DNA from: Paenibacillus solanacearum | Lineage (GTDB): Bacteria; Bacillota; Bacilli; Paenibacillales; NBRC-103111 | Assembly: GCF_910593845.1 (NCBI RefSeq) | Contig: NZ_CAJVAS010000001.1 | Span: forward strand, 495,501-559,500 | DNA: 64,000 nucleotides | Reading direction: 5' to 3' | In this document: positions 25,988 to 34,944 of the stretch, piece after piece | Position numbering within the stretch: position 1 is the first letter of the stretch | Layout: each line of letters begins with the position of its first letter | The notes under the pieces: generated by a model | Told to the model about the DNA's origin: nothing | Database searches by the model: none | The model's input: the letters and a program-made list of their open reading frames with translations, nothing else | Position numbers and translations under genes: made by a program

Positions 25988-27589
25988 ATGAAGAGGACAT
26001 GGACGAGAACGACGGCGGCGATCGGCATGAGCGCCATGCTGCTGACGGCGGGGCTGGCCGGATGCAGTAACGATGACAAGCAGCCAAGCAACGGGCTCGA
26101 AGCGCCGAGCGCGAATATGAACGAGACCGGATTGCCGATCGTCAAAACGCCGATTACGTTGAAGGTATGGACACCGATGCAGGCGCCGGCAAGCCAGTTC
26201 ATCAGCAGCTATGCGCAGAACGAGGTGTACCAGGAGCTGGAGAAGCGCACCGGGATCAAGATCGAGTTCATTCATCCGCCGCAAGGCCAAGAGAAGGAAG
26301 CGTTCAATCTGATGATTGCGTCGGGCGATTTCCCCGACATCATAACGGGCGCGGGCCGTTATATCGGCGGAGAAGACAAAGGGGTCCGGGACGGCGTATT
26401 CACCGACTTGACGCCGTATATCGAGAAATATGCACCGGATTACTACAAGCTGGTCAACTCCGATGCGGAAACGAAGCGTGAGGCAACGAACGACGCTGGC
26501 AAATTCCCGGCCTTCTACATGGTGAAGCCGAAGCAGGATGCGCCGTTCCGACGAATCATGCTGAAGGAAGACATGCTCAAAGCGGTGAATATGGACGTCC
26601 CGAGGACGATCGCCGATTATGAGAAGCTGTTCAAGGCAATCAAAGATACGAAGAGCATCGCCCCGTACATTATGAAAGATAACGGCATGGAAGAGCAGTT
26701 CATCGGCCCTTACGGCATTTTGGACGGCTTCTACTTGAAGGATGGCAAGAACGTAGCCTTTGGACAAATGCAGCCGCAGTTCAAGGAATATTTGACGCTG
26801 ATGAACAAATGGTTCAAGGAGGGCTACATCAATAAAGATTTCGCCGGCTTGAAGAACCAGCAGGCGCAAGCGTTGTTCGACAGCGGGAAGGCCGCCATGC
26901 TCGTCGACGCCGTCGTCGCCACGTTCAATAGAGGAGTTCAGCTGAAGCAAAGCAACGTACCCGCGCCATACCCCAGATTGAAGGCAGGCGACAAAGTTCA
27001 CTATCAGCCCGCCGACTGGCCGTTACCCGGCCAAGGCCAAGAAACCGTCATTGCTTCGTCGTCCAAATACAAAGCCGAGGCGGTACGCTGGCTGAATTAC
27101 GCTTATTCGAAGGAAGGGGCGATGCTGTATAACTATGGCATCGAAGGGAAGACGTACAATCTGGTCAACGGCGTTCCGAAATATACGGACTATATTTTAA
27201 ATCATCCGAAATACGGCACGGATAACGCAAACTATATTCTAAGGGTTCATTTCGCGCCCAAGCTGATGTATACCGACGTCGAGGCGAACCCGAACTTGGC
27301 CAAGAGCCCCGCATCCGCCGAAGTGCGCCAAAAATGGTCGGATGATAAAGATGTGGACAGCTCGCTGCGGCTGCCGCCAATTCGCATGACGAGCGAGGAA
27401 ACGGACAAACGGGCCAAAATTATGAACGAAGTGAATACGTATAGCGATGAGATGGTGCTGAAGTTTATTTTGGGCGCGGAGCCGCTCAGTAAATTCGACG
27501 AATACGTCAGCCAGTTGAAAAAGCTCGGCATCGAAGAAGCCGTCACGATTACGCAAGCTGCGTTCAACCGGTACACATCCAAGAAGTGA
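25988..27589 (+). CDS. Oligosaccharide-binding lipoprotein (LipO-like)
   Basis: A 533-residue extracellular binding protein. I choose the ATG at 25988, ten bases after AGAGGGG and directly before a classic lipoprotein signal (lipobox LAGC). An upstream TTG at 25925 would add 21 residues of no signal-peptide character. The early strand ITLKVWTPMQAPASQ and the middle segment FPAFYMVKPKQDAPFRR are typical of the large family-1 proteins paired with LplB/YtcP permeases. It would capture an oligosaccharide released by the neighbouring sulfatases and GH2 enzyme. That link rests on position only. Confidence 0.9.
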   Translation: MKRTWTRTTAAIGMSAMLLTAGLAGCSNDDKQPSNGLEAPSANMNETGLPIVKTPITLKVWTPMQAPASQFISSYAQNEVYQELEKRTGIKIEFIHPPQGQEKEAFNLMIASGDFPDIITGAGRYIGGEDKGVRDGVFTDLTPYIEKYAPDYYKLVNSDAETKREATNDAGKFPAFYMVKPKQDAPFRRIMLKEDMLKAVNMDVPRTIADYEKLFKAIKDTKSIAPYIMKDNGMEEQFIGPYGILDGFYLKDGKNVAFGQMQPQFKEYLTLMNKWFKEGYINKDFAGLKNQQAQALFDSGKAAMLVDAVVATFNRGVQLKQSNVPAPYPRLKAGDKVHYQPADWPLPGQGQETVIASSSKYKAEAVRWLNYAYSKEGAMLYNYGIEGKTYNLVNGVPKYTDYILNHPKYGTDNANYILRVHFAPKLMYTDVEANPNLAKSPASAEVRQKWSDDKDVDSSLRLPPIRMTSEETDKRAKIMNEVNTYSDEMVLKFILGAEPLSKFDEYVSQLKKLGIEEAVTITQAAFNRYTSKK

Positions 27590-27637
27590 TCGGCCGTTCG
27601 TGAACAGGAAGAGAAGGCTGCAAAGGGGGCTTAACTC

Positions 27638-29902
27638 TTGCTACGCCGCAGAAACAGTATGTTCTACAAGCTGTTCGTTTCTTATCTTGTCATCTTCATG
27701 ACGCCGCTGCTTACGCTCGGAGGCATCGTATATTATCTCAACGTGGTCAATTATCAGCATGAAGTGTCCGAAGCGAACGTCACCAAGCTGACGCAAATCC
27801 GGAACCAGATCGATCTGGAGCTGAAATCCCTGCGGGAAATCGTGTACCATTTGTCAAGCGAGCTGGAATTGCAGCAGGACGCAGCCGCCGACGATAAGGC
27901 GAAGCTTCGCATGATGGTGCCGCAGCTGGAAGCGTACAAGGAGCATTATCCTTTCATTGACGAAATCATGTATTACCGGCGCGGGGATACGACGGTTTAT
28001 TTGACAACCGGAGCCTATGAGTATTCGGCATTCGAGAAAGGCGTCAAAGGCGATTACGACTGGATGGGCGCCAGCTTCTTCAAGGAGCTGAATTCCGTGA
28101 GCGCTCCCAAAACAAAACGAATTGTCGAGAAGGAATCGGCGCTTTCCCGCAGCGGCAACGTGCTGGCCTTTATGTTCCCCGTACCGCTGCTGAAGTCGAT
28201 TCCTCAGGGCACAGTGCTGTTTACGATCAAGGAGTCGGAGATCATGTCCAAATTCCAGAATTTCTTCGGCAATCTGGAGGCGGCGATCTTCATCTACGAT
28301 CCATATTACAGCTCGCTCGTTTCTTTGCACAGCAATGTTGATTTCCCTGACGCGGCGATGCTGGAAGAACAGCTCCGAATGAGCAAAGGAACCGGCGTTT
28401 CGAATGTGAATGCCGGTCATATGAGCCTGACGGTGACTCGCATGGTTTCGGAGGAAACGGATTGGAGCTATATCGTCGCCATGCCCGGATCGTTCTTCTA
28501 TAAGCGGGTTATCGCGATGCGGACGCTCATCGTCTGCACGATCATTGCGCTGGTCACGATCGGTTTGATCGGAGCGTTTCTGTTGTCCAGACGTAATTAC
28601 CGGCCGATTAAAGCGCTGGCCGCATATTTCAAAAAGACGGATTACGAGCAGCATGGGGGAGAGGGTGGCAACGAGTTCGAACTGATTCGGAATTCATTCG
28701 AAAGCGCGGTCCGCAGAAATCAGGAAATGCTCGCGCAAATGAATGCGCAAAGGCCGTTTATTAAAGATCAATGCTTGCTCACGCTATTGAAAGGCAAATC
28801 GATTGCCGCCGATGAACGGGATTATTTAATCAAATGCTCGAATCTGATGCTGCACGGCGATGCATACTTTTGCATGGCGTTATCGGTTCATGCCGGCGAG
28901 GCGCGGGGATACGATCTGGGGCATGTGGTCGCGCTGATTGAGAACGTATACTTCGCCCAGGACCGCTGTTACGGCGTCGAAATCGCCGGGGAGCAGTACA
29001 TTGCGATCATCGCGGTACTTCAGGAAGCTCCTGCCGACGAACGAGGCCGGCAGACGGAGATGGCCGATCAACTGGTCCGGCTCGCCAAAGACAACCTGGG
29101 ACTGCAAACGACGGTCGGCATCGGGACCATGTACCGAAGTCTGGAGCATGTGGCCGCTTCGTATCTGGAAAGCACGGCGACGCTGCTCGATCATCGGGGG
29201 AATGAACGAAGCGCCATCTATTTCTTCGACGACATCGATGCACGGCAGCAGCAGATTCATTGGTTTCCGATCAAGGAGCAGGCGCTGCTGATGCAAAGCT
29301 TGAAGCAAGGGGACGAGGCGGTCGCGCTCGAGACGCTGAAGGCGCTGCTGGCGCAAATGACCGAAGTGACGCCGTCGTACCTGATGGTGCGGTGCCTCTG
29401 CTTTGATATCGTCAATCAAATCTTCAAATTGATCAACCAGATGAATTTGCACAATTTGTCCTTCGACATGAAGGGATTGCTGCGCTTCAATTCGCTGGAG
29501 GAATTTCAAGCCGGTATGGAGATGTTCATCGTCTACTTCTGCACACAGGTGAACCATTACCGGGAGCAGCAAAAGCATCAGCTTAAGAACGGGATCATTA
29601 CGTATATCAATGAGCATTACAAGGATAACGACGTCTCTCTGGAGCAGATCGCAGACAAATTCCACTTGTCGGTTTCGTTCCTGAGCCGATTCGTGAAGGA
29701 GGAGACCGGCGTCAACTTCGTCGACTATTTGACGGGTCTGCGCATCAAGGAGGTAAAGCTGCAGCTGCAGCATACCGACAAGCTGATCCAGGATATCGTG
29801 ACCGACGTCGGCTATTTGAACATTCCAAGCTTCGTAAGGAAGTTTAAAGCGCTCGAAGGCGTGACGCCGGGGCAATACAGGCAGCTCGTCGGAAAACAAT
29901 AG
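27638..29902 (+). CDS. Membrane-bound AraC-family regulator of the ABC transporter locus
   Basis: A 754-residue regulator starting at TTG 27638, eight bases after AAGGGGG. A transmembrane segment (about 12-34) and a second (about 296-316, TLIVCTIIALVTIGL) enclose an extracellular sensor of about 260 residues. A cytoplasmic region of about 320 residues leads to a C-terminal AraC-type helix-turn-helix pair (about 645-754; VSLEQIADKFHLSVSFLSRF and LIQDIVTDVGYLNIPSFVRKF). Such one-protein sensor-regulators in Paenibacillus sit beside LplB/YtcP/LipO transporters and probably sense extracellular sugar directly. It lies 48 bases downstream of the binding-protein gene and may be co-transcribed with it. 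Confidence 0.88.
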   Translation: MLRRRNSMFYKLFVSYLVIFMTPLLTLGGIVYYLNVVNYQHEVSEANVTKLTQIRNQIDLELKSLREIVYHLSSELELQQDAAADDKAKLRMMVPQLEAYKEHYPFIDEIMYYRRGDTTVYLTTGAYEYSAFEKGVKGDYDWMGASFFKELNSVSAPKTKRIVEKESALSRSGNVLAFMFPVPLLKSIPQGTVLFTIKESEIMSKFQNFFGNLEAAIFIYDPYYSSLVSLHSNVDFPDAAMLEEQLRMSKGTGVSNVNAGHMSLTVTRMVSEETDWSYIVAMPGSFFYKRVIAMRTLIVCTIIALVTIGLIGAFLLSRRNYRPIKALAAYFKKTDYEQHGGEGGNEFELIRNSFESAVRRNQEMLAQMNAQRPFIKDQCLLTLLKGKSIAADERDYLIKCSNLMLHGDAYFCMALSVHAGEARGYDLGHVVALIENVYFAQDRCYGVEIAGEQYIAIIAVLQEAPADERGRQTEMADQLVRLAKDNLGLQTTVGIGTMYRSLEHVAASYLESTATLLDHRGNERSAIYFFDDIDARQQQIHWFPIKEQALLMQSLKQGDEAVALETLKALLAQMTEVTPSYLMVRCLCFDIVNQIFKLINQMNLHNLSFDMKGLLRFNSLEEFQAGMEMFIVYFCTQVNHYREQQKHQLKNGIITYINEHYKDNDVSLEQIADKFHLSVSFLSRFVKEETGVNFVDYLTGLRIKEVKLQLQHTDKLIQDIVTDVGYLNIPSFVRKFKALEGVTPGQYRQLVGKQ

Positions 29903-29904
29903 CC

Positions 29905-29940
29905 GGAGCCCGTCTGCGGGGAAGGTGCGGGCTCCCCTTA
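29905..29940 (+). terminator. Hairpin terminator after the membrane AraC regulator
   Basis: GGAGCCCG (29905-29912) pairs perfectly with CGGGCTCC (29928-29935). The T-tract is poor (CCTTATTTG), so termination may be partial and let transcription reach the next sulfatase. Confidence 0.55.
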
Positions 29941-29991
29941 TTTGTACGGCGCCAAGCGCTGGCGCAGATTACTTAGAAAAAGGTGAGCGAC

Positions 29992-31566
29992 ATGAACAAA
30001 CAGCCAAATATCATCGTCATTCTTGCTGACGATATGGGATTTTCCGATATCGGCGCATACGGCTCTGAAATCCACACACCGAACCTGGACCGGCTCGCCC
30101 GGGAGGGGCTGCGCTTCTCGCAATTTTACAACACGCCGCGCTGCTGCCCGACCCGAGCCTCGCTGATGACCGGACTGTATCCGCATCAGGCGGGATTGGG
30201 GTTCATGGAAGAGCATATCGGCAATCCGGCGTATACAGGCGCCATCAACAAGCAATGCGTTACGATCGCCGAGGCGCTTGGCGATCAGTATCACTCCTTG
30301 ATGGTCGGGAAATGGCATCTCGGTAAGAAGCCGGGACAGCGGCCGTTCGAGCGGGGCTTTGACGATTATACCGGCTTACTGGACGGCGCCAGCAATTACT
30401 TCAAGCCGGAGCCCGGCAAGACGCTGATGAAGCGCAACGCTCCGTATCAACCGCCGGAAGAAGGCTTTTATACAACCGATTGGTTCAGCGACAGCGCAGC
30501 GGAATATATTGAACAATACGGGCAGCAGGAGAAGCCGTTCTTCCTGTATTTGGCTTATACGGCGCCGCATTGGCCGCTGCAAGCGCACCCGGAGGATATT
30601 GCTAAATATGCGGGCAGCTACATGGTGGGCTGGGACACGCTTCGCAAGGAACGATACGCAAGGTTACTGCAAGAGGGCATCCTGGATGAACGCAACAGCC
30701 CGCTCACCGCGCGTGACAGCGGTGCGCCCGCTTGGGATGACGTCGAGGACAAAGAAGCCTGGGATTTGAAAATGGCCGTCTACGCAGCGATGGTTCATCG
30801 TATGGACCAAGGAATCGGTAAAGTGCTCGATAAACTGAAGGAGCTGCAAATCGAGGACAATACGCTGGTGATGTTCCTGTCCGATAACGGAGCCTGCGCG
30901 GAGGGCATCGGCCTCAAGAGCGACAAGCCGCCAGGTACGGCAGACTCGTTCATCGCCTATCATCTCCCCTGGGCGAACGTAAGCACAACGCCTTTCCGGT
31001 TGTATAAGCATATGGTCAACGAGGGCGGCATCTCGACGCCGTTCATGGCCCGGTGGCCGGAGAAAATAAAGCAAGGCGCGATTACGCATCAATTCGGACA
31101 TCTGATGGATATCATGGCGACTTGCCTTGACGCTGCGGGTGTCGCCTATCCATCGGACTATCAAGGCAACGCGATTGTGCCGCTCGAAGGGAAGAGCCTG
31201 CTGCCGATCTTCGAAGGGAGCGAGCGCGAGGGGCATGAATTCATCTTCTGGGAGCATGAAGGCAATCGGGCCGTCCGGCAAGGCAAGTGGAAGCTGCTCT
31301 CCCGCTGCAGGATGGATTGGCAATTTACATCAGCATGGGGATATCGAGGCGACCGGGGGCCGCATGAGGAGAAGTGGGAGCTGTACAACATGGAAGAAGA
31401 CCGCGTCGAATTAAACGACTTGGCGGATCAATACCCGGAGAAAGTACAGGAGCTCGCCCTGCAACACGAACAATGGGCCCAACGAGCGGGGGTCATCCCG
31501 TGGAGCGACTATATGAAAGTCACAAAGACCGACTACTTGTTGAGAACGCAAGAAATTACGCCGTAG
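29992..31566 (+). CDS. Arylsulfatase-type sulfatase 6 (Cys motif)
   Basis: A 524-residue sulfatase, the most conventional of the six. The ATG at 29992 follows AAAAAGGTGA. The N-terminal IIVILADDMGFSDIGAYG contains the paired metal-binding Asp residues. The maturation motif is CCPTR with the modified Cys expected at 51, followed by ASLMTGLYPHQAG. VGKWHLGK, YTAPHWPL and FLSDNGACAEG complete the active site. The order resembles the AtsA-like subgroup (S1_4). No signal peptide is visible. It lies downstream of the transporter and its regulator and so probably belongs to the same utilisation system. Confidence 0.92.
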   Translation: MNKQPNIIVILADDMGFSDIGAYGSEIHTPNLDRLAREGLRFSQFYNTPRCCPTRASLMTGLYPHQAGLGFMEEHIGNPAYTGAINKQCVTIAEALGDQYHSLMVGKWHLGKKPGQRPFERGFDDYTGLLDGASNYFKPEPGKTLMKRNAPYQPPEEGFYTTDWFSDSAAEYIEQYGQQEKPFFLYLAYTAPHWPLQAHPEDIAKYAGSYMVGWDTLRKERYARLLQEGILDERNSPLTARDSGAPAWDDVEDKEAWDLKMAVYAAMVHRMDQGIGKVLDKLKELQIEDNTLVMFLSDNGACAEGIGLKSDKPPGTADSFIAYHLPWANVSTTPFRLYKHMVNEGGISTPFMARWPEKIKQGAITHQFGHLMDIMATCLDAAGVAYPSDYQGNAIVPLEGKSLLPIFEGSEREGHEFIFWEHEGNRAVRQGKWKLLSRCRMDWQFTSAWGYRGDRGPHEEKWELYNMEEDRVELNDLADQYPEKVQELALQHEQWAQRAGVIPWSDYMKVTKTDYLLRTQEITP

Positions 31567-31624
31567 GGAGGATAAGGGAAACCGGTCTAATCTGCACCTC
31601 TGGCGTAAAAACTTCGTTGTAGCT

Positions 31625-31680
31625 GGCCCAATCGAACGATTCAAAGGATAACGCTTTGAATGATTCGGTTGGGCCTATTA
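31625..31680. terminator. Long bidirectional terminator between sulfatase 6 and catalase
   Basis: A 22-bp near-perfect inverted repeat (31625-31646 with 31654-31675) lies between the two convergent genes. Its plus-strand flank is T-rich (TATTATTTCTTC). It can serve both directions. Confidence 0.8.
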
Positions 31681-31730
31681 TTTCTTCTGCATTGTCGCGG
31701 CTTGTTTAAGCGATGGTCGGTGCCCGGATG

Positions 31731-33158
31731 CTACTTTTGGCCCTGCTGCTGAATGCCTCGGGCTACTCGTTCCCCAAGCTCGGCCGAGGCGCAGGACAAA
31801 TAGCCGAGCACGATGCGCTGCGTTTCATCGGAGATGCCTGCCAGGTCGGCGGCCAGATTATCGACCAGATGCGATTGCTGCACAGGGGGCAGCCTGCGGT
31901 AATATTCGCCGGCTTGCGTGAAATCATCCGGTTTGGACAAGTCGGATCTGACGAGATGACCTTCCACATACCGTCCGCTCCCGCTCGTGACAAGGGAGGA
32001 GGGAGACCAATGCTCCTGATGGTTGATCGGAATGCTGCGGAAATCCGGACCTAACCGCCGGCGCTGCGAATCCCAATAAATGTTCGCTCGGCCCTGCAGC
32101 ATTTTGTCGTCGGACAGCTCGGCTCCATCCAGCAGGTTGGCCGGCGAGAAGGCAATCTTCTCAACCTGCTCCATATAGTTGTCCGGATTGCGATTGAGGA
32201 CTAGCCTTCCAACGGGATGAAGAGGATACTGTCGTTCATCCCATGTCTTGGTGTCGTCGAGCGGGTCGTATGGAAGAACGGCCGCGTCGTCCGGGTTCAT
32301 CAGCTGCACATACAGCCCGTATTCCACATTGCTTCCCGCGGCTAATGTATCATATAAATCTTTGCCGGCGATGTCCGGATTTTCACCGCTAAGCCGGGAA
32401 GCTTCGTGACGGTCGATATACTGAACGCCGGCAAGCGGCATCCAGTGGTATTTCACATAAGCGCGGACGCCTTGTGCATTGCGCCATACATAGGTGTTCA
32501 CACTATGTCCCGGGATGTGGCGGAGGCTCTTCACGGTTCCGGCGTCCGAGTACAGCCAGACGAGAAAATGAGTAGACTCAGGCGCGCGGGCGACGAAGCT
32601 CCAGAATCGTTCCGGGTCAATCAAGTTGTTCACCGGGGATGGCAGCAGGGCTTTGATGGTCTCGGGGAACCGAATCGCGTCCCGTACGGTGAACACCGGG
32701 ATATGATTGCAGACAAGGTCGAATATCCCTTGTTCCGTATAAAACTTGGTGGAGAAGCCGCGTACATTGCGGGAGGTGTCCGGCGTTCCTTTGTTGCTGA
32801 CGGCCAGGGAGAATCTGACCGTCACGGGAACTTGCTGGCCCGGACTTTGCAGAAAGCACAGCTTCGTGTGGGCTGCCATCGAATGGACGGTTTGAAAGTA
32901 CCCGAATGCGCCGAAGCCCTTCACATGTACCGGCCGTTCCAGAATCTTCTCGTGAACGAACGTTTGCAGCGTTTCATGCAGCATATTGTCCTGCTCGAGC
33001 ACAGGACCCCGATCGCCGACGGTCTGTGAATGGAAAGCGGCCGGCGGTTCGGCTGTCCCTTGCGCATGGATATGTCCTTTGAGGTGATGTCTTCCGGAAT
33101 CCGCATTCGGTGCCGTCCCATCGGAAGAACCTCGAAGAGACTCTTGGTTATCTTTCAT
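31731..33158 (-). CDS. Haem catalase, divergent (KatX-like)
   Basis: A 475-residue monofunctional catalase that would convert hydrogen peroxide to water and oxygen. The active-site His lies in ERPVHVKGFGAFG and the distal Asn in DLVCNHIPVF. The proximal haem-ligand Tyr is in RANIYWDSQRRRLG, where the usual RLFSYxDT is altered but the Arg and Tyr are kept. Other positions near the active site also differ from common catalases: Gly to Cys before the Asn, and the residue after it is His. The ATG at 33158 has AGGAGG seven bases upstream. Divergent small catalases of this type occur as spore or stress catalases; that role is not shown by the sequence. Confidence 0.85.
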   Translation of the reverse strand: MKDNQESLRGSSDGTAPNADSGRHHLKGHIHAQGTAEPPAAFHSQTVGDRGPVLEQDNMLHETLQTFVHEKILERPVHVKGFGAFGYFQTVHSMAAHTKLCFLQSPGQQVPVTVRFSLAVSNKGTPDTSRNVRGFSTKFYTEQGIFDLVCNHIPVFTVRDAIRFPETIKALLPSPVNNLIDPERFWSFVARAPESTHFLVWLYSDAGTVKSLRHIPGHSVNTYVWRNAQGVRAYVKYHWMPLAGVQYIDRHEASRLSGENPDIAGKDLYDTLAAGSNVEYGLYVQLMNPDDAAVLPYDPLDDTKTWDERQYPLHPVGRLVLNRNPDNYMEQVEKIAFSPANLLDGAELSDDKMLQGRANIYWDSQRRRLGPDFRSIPINHQEHWSPSSLVTSGSGRYVEGHLVRSDLSKPDDFTQAGEYYRRLPPVQQSHLVDNLAADLAGISDETQRIVLGYLSCASAELGERVARGIQQQGQK

Positions 33159-33299
33159 TGCTCAGCCTCCTAGAAATAGGTGAAATAAGTGCGCTTCTTC
33201 TTCATACCCTATTGTCTATGACAGGCTTGACCGAAATTATGACAATGCTATGGTTTATTTATCGCTGTCCGCACGGTCGGTCGGCTTAACGGAACACGA

Positions 33300-33327
33300 A
33301 TAAGCGGCCTCCACCGAGACCGCTTAT
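33300..33327 (-). terminator. Hairpin terminator after the EEP-trefoil gene (minus strand)
   Basis: ATAAGCGG (33300-33307) pairs with CCGCTTAT (33320-33327) with a 12-base loop. On the minus strand the following tract is only moderately T-rich. Confidence 0.5.
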
Positions 33328-33372
33328 GCCGGATGCTTTATTTACCGTAGTGAGCAAGCAGATGACTTGGTT

Positions 33373-34698
33373 TTAGTTGCCCCAAGTAAATCTCTCCCAG
33401 CCCGCGACCGAGTCGATTCTTGCCTCTAGCGGGTTGTCCGCTTTGTTGGAACGGGCCGATACGTATTTGTTGTTGGCAATCGACCGGAAAGAGACGGTGC
33501 CGTCGCCGTTCCCGATCCATATGAATTTTTCCCAAGCGCCTATGGAGCTGGATTTGGCTTGAAGCGGGACGTCCGTCGTCGTGATTCTCGCGCTGACATA
33601 CAAATTATTGGCTTTGGCGATGAGCGACACAAATCCGTTCCCCGCATCGACCACTTCATACTTCTCCCATGTATTCGCGGCTGTTGCCGACGCCCAGAGC
33701 GGATTGTCCGTCGTATTGGCTCTGGTGCTTACATAATTGCCGTTGGCGGAAGCCTTGAGCCAGATCGTCTGGCCTATCGGACGGCTGGCCGTATCGGTCG
33801 TCAAAGGGATCGTTACATTCAAAGTTACCGGATAATGGTCCGATGGGTAGCGGCCGTTTTCATTGTAGCGATTGATTTCGATGGCGTTGACAGACGTTAT
33901 GTTTTTGGCAAATATCCAGTCGATATGCGCCCTGTCCAGATCTCCCGCGAACGCATTGTACGTTCCGTCGTTCGCGAACGATTTGCCAGCGGTTCGCCAG
34001 GTGTCGTTAAAGCCTGCATTTTGGAACGTAGCGTACACCGGCGACACTTCCGTCCGGTTCATGTCTCCGCCGATAAATACGGGAGCGTCGGAAGCTTTCA
34101 CATACTCGCCTGTTTTGCTCAATATGACATTCGCCCCTTGCTGCGCAGCTTCCAGCACGAGGGATAGATGCGTGTTGAAGTAGTAAAAGACCGCGTTGGC
34201 ATTATCTTTGGCCTGCAGCTTCACCCAGGTGCTCATTCGCGGATAGTCCGCATCGTACGAGCTTTTCGATCCCGGCACATAAGGTGTCTCGCTCAGCCAG
34301 AATTCCCCCCAATCAAGCAGCTTGAATTTATCCGACCGGTACATAATGTTGCTGAATTCGCCCGTCGTCGTGCTGCCTTCGCGAGATGTGCCGATCGACT
34401 GGTAGGTTGCGCTGCAGTTGGCGATAAAGTAGTCGATTTGGGCTTTGTCCGCCTCCTGCAATCCCATCACATCGGGCGCGAAATTGTTAATGACATGGAC
34501 CGCAATATTTTTTCGATTGCTCCAGGAGTTCGGCGTGCCGTCATCCGCCGTCATTTTCCTGACATTAAACGTCATCAGCTTCAAATTATAGCTTCCGGGC
34601 AATACTTGGGCGCTCGCGGTAGGGAGCGGAAAAGCTCCGGCACTAAACACGGTCAGCACCAGGACTGCGAGGGAGAGAAGCAGGAACCATTTTTTCAT
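33373..34698 (-). CDS. Secreted EEP-family nuclease/phosphatase with C-terminal beta-trefoil
   Basis: A 441-residue secreted protein with a signal peptide (about 1-31, ending ASAQ). Residues about 35-300 form an endonuclease/exonuclease/phosphatase domain: LMTFNVRKM, the metal-binding Glu in GLQEADK, Asp and Asn in GGDMNRTE, and the SDHYPV motif. The last 130 residues hold three fascin-like beta-trefoil units (NYVSTRANTTDNPLWA, LYVSARITTTDVPLQA, KYVSARSNKADNPLEA) that probably bind sugar or protein. The catalytic domain family covers DNases, sphingomyelinases and inositol-phosphate phosphatases; none can be chosen here. The ATG at 34698 follows AAAGGATG. A cre-like site overlaps its promoter. 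Confidence 0.85.
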   Translation of the reverse strand: MKKWFLLLSLAVLVLTVFSAGAFPLPTASAQVLPGSYNLKLMTFNVRKMTADDGTPNSWSNRKNIAVHVINNFAPDVMGLQEADKAQIDYFIANCSATYQSIGTSREGSTTTGEFSNIMYRSDKFKLLDWGEFWLSETPYVPGSKSSYDADYPRMSTWVKLQAKDNANAVFYYFNTHLSLVLEAAQQGANVILSKTGEYVKASDAPVFIGGDMNRTEVSPVYATFQNAGFNDTWRTAGKSFANDGTYNAFAGDLDRAHIDWIFAKNITSVNAIEINRYNENGRYPSDHYPVTLNVTIPLTTDTASRPIGQTIWLKASANGNYVSTRANTTDNPLWASATAANTWEKYEVVDAGNGFVSLIAKANNLYVSARITTTDVPLQAKSSSIGAWEKFIWIGNGDGTVSFRSIANNKYVSARSNKADNPLEARIDSVAGWERFTWGN

Positions 34699-34812
34699 TC
34701 AATAGCACATCCTTTCAGTATTTGGGTTTGGAAGCCAAATGAGCAATTTGTCGGCTTCACAGCAGCATGTCGCGAGAAAAGCATTCCTCCTCATAGAATA
34801 TTCATATAGAAT

Positions 34813-34831
34813 TGGTAACGTTTACATTGTA
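34813..34831 (-). promoter_or_regulatory. cre-like operator with -10 element upstream of the EEP-trefoil gene
   Basis: On the minus strand TACAAT (34831-34826) is followed directly by TGTAAACGTTACCA (34826-34813), a full fit to the cre pattern TGWAANCGNTNNCA. The -35 is weak (TGTTCC). A bound CcpA would sit at the transcription start. Confidence 0.5.
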
Positions 34832-34944
34832 GCGTGATCCGGTTGACGGGAACATAAACAATCCCGTGAAATCGATACACAATTCTGCTAATATTACATG
34901 GAATTCTCTCTTTCGGCTGCTATGTTTTACTATGATCTTGCGAT

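Noticed and set aside
25853..27001. 382-codon minus-strand open frame opposite the LipO-like gene
   Set aside because: It overlaps a convincing lipoprotein gene and shows no domain.
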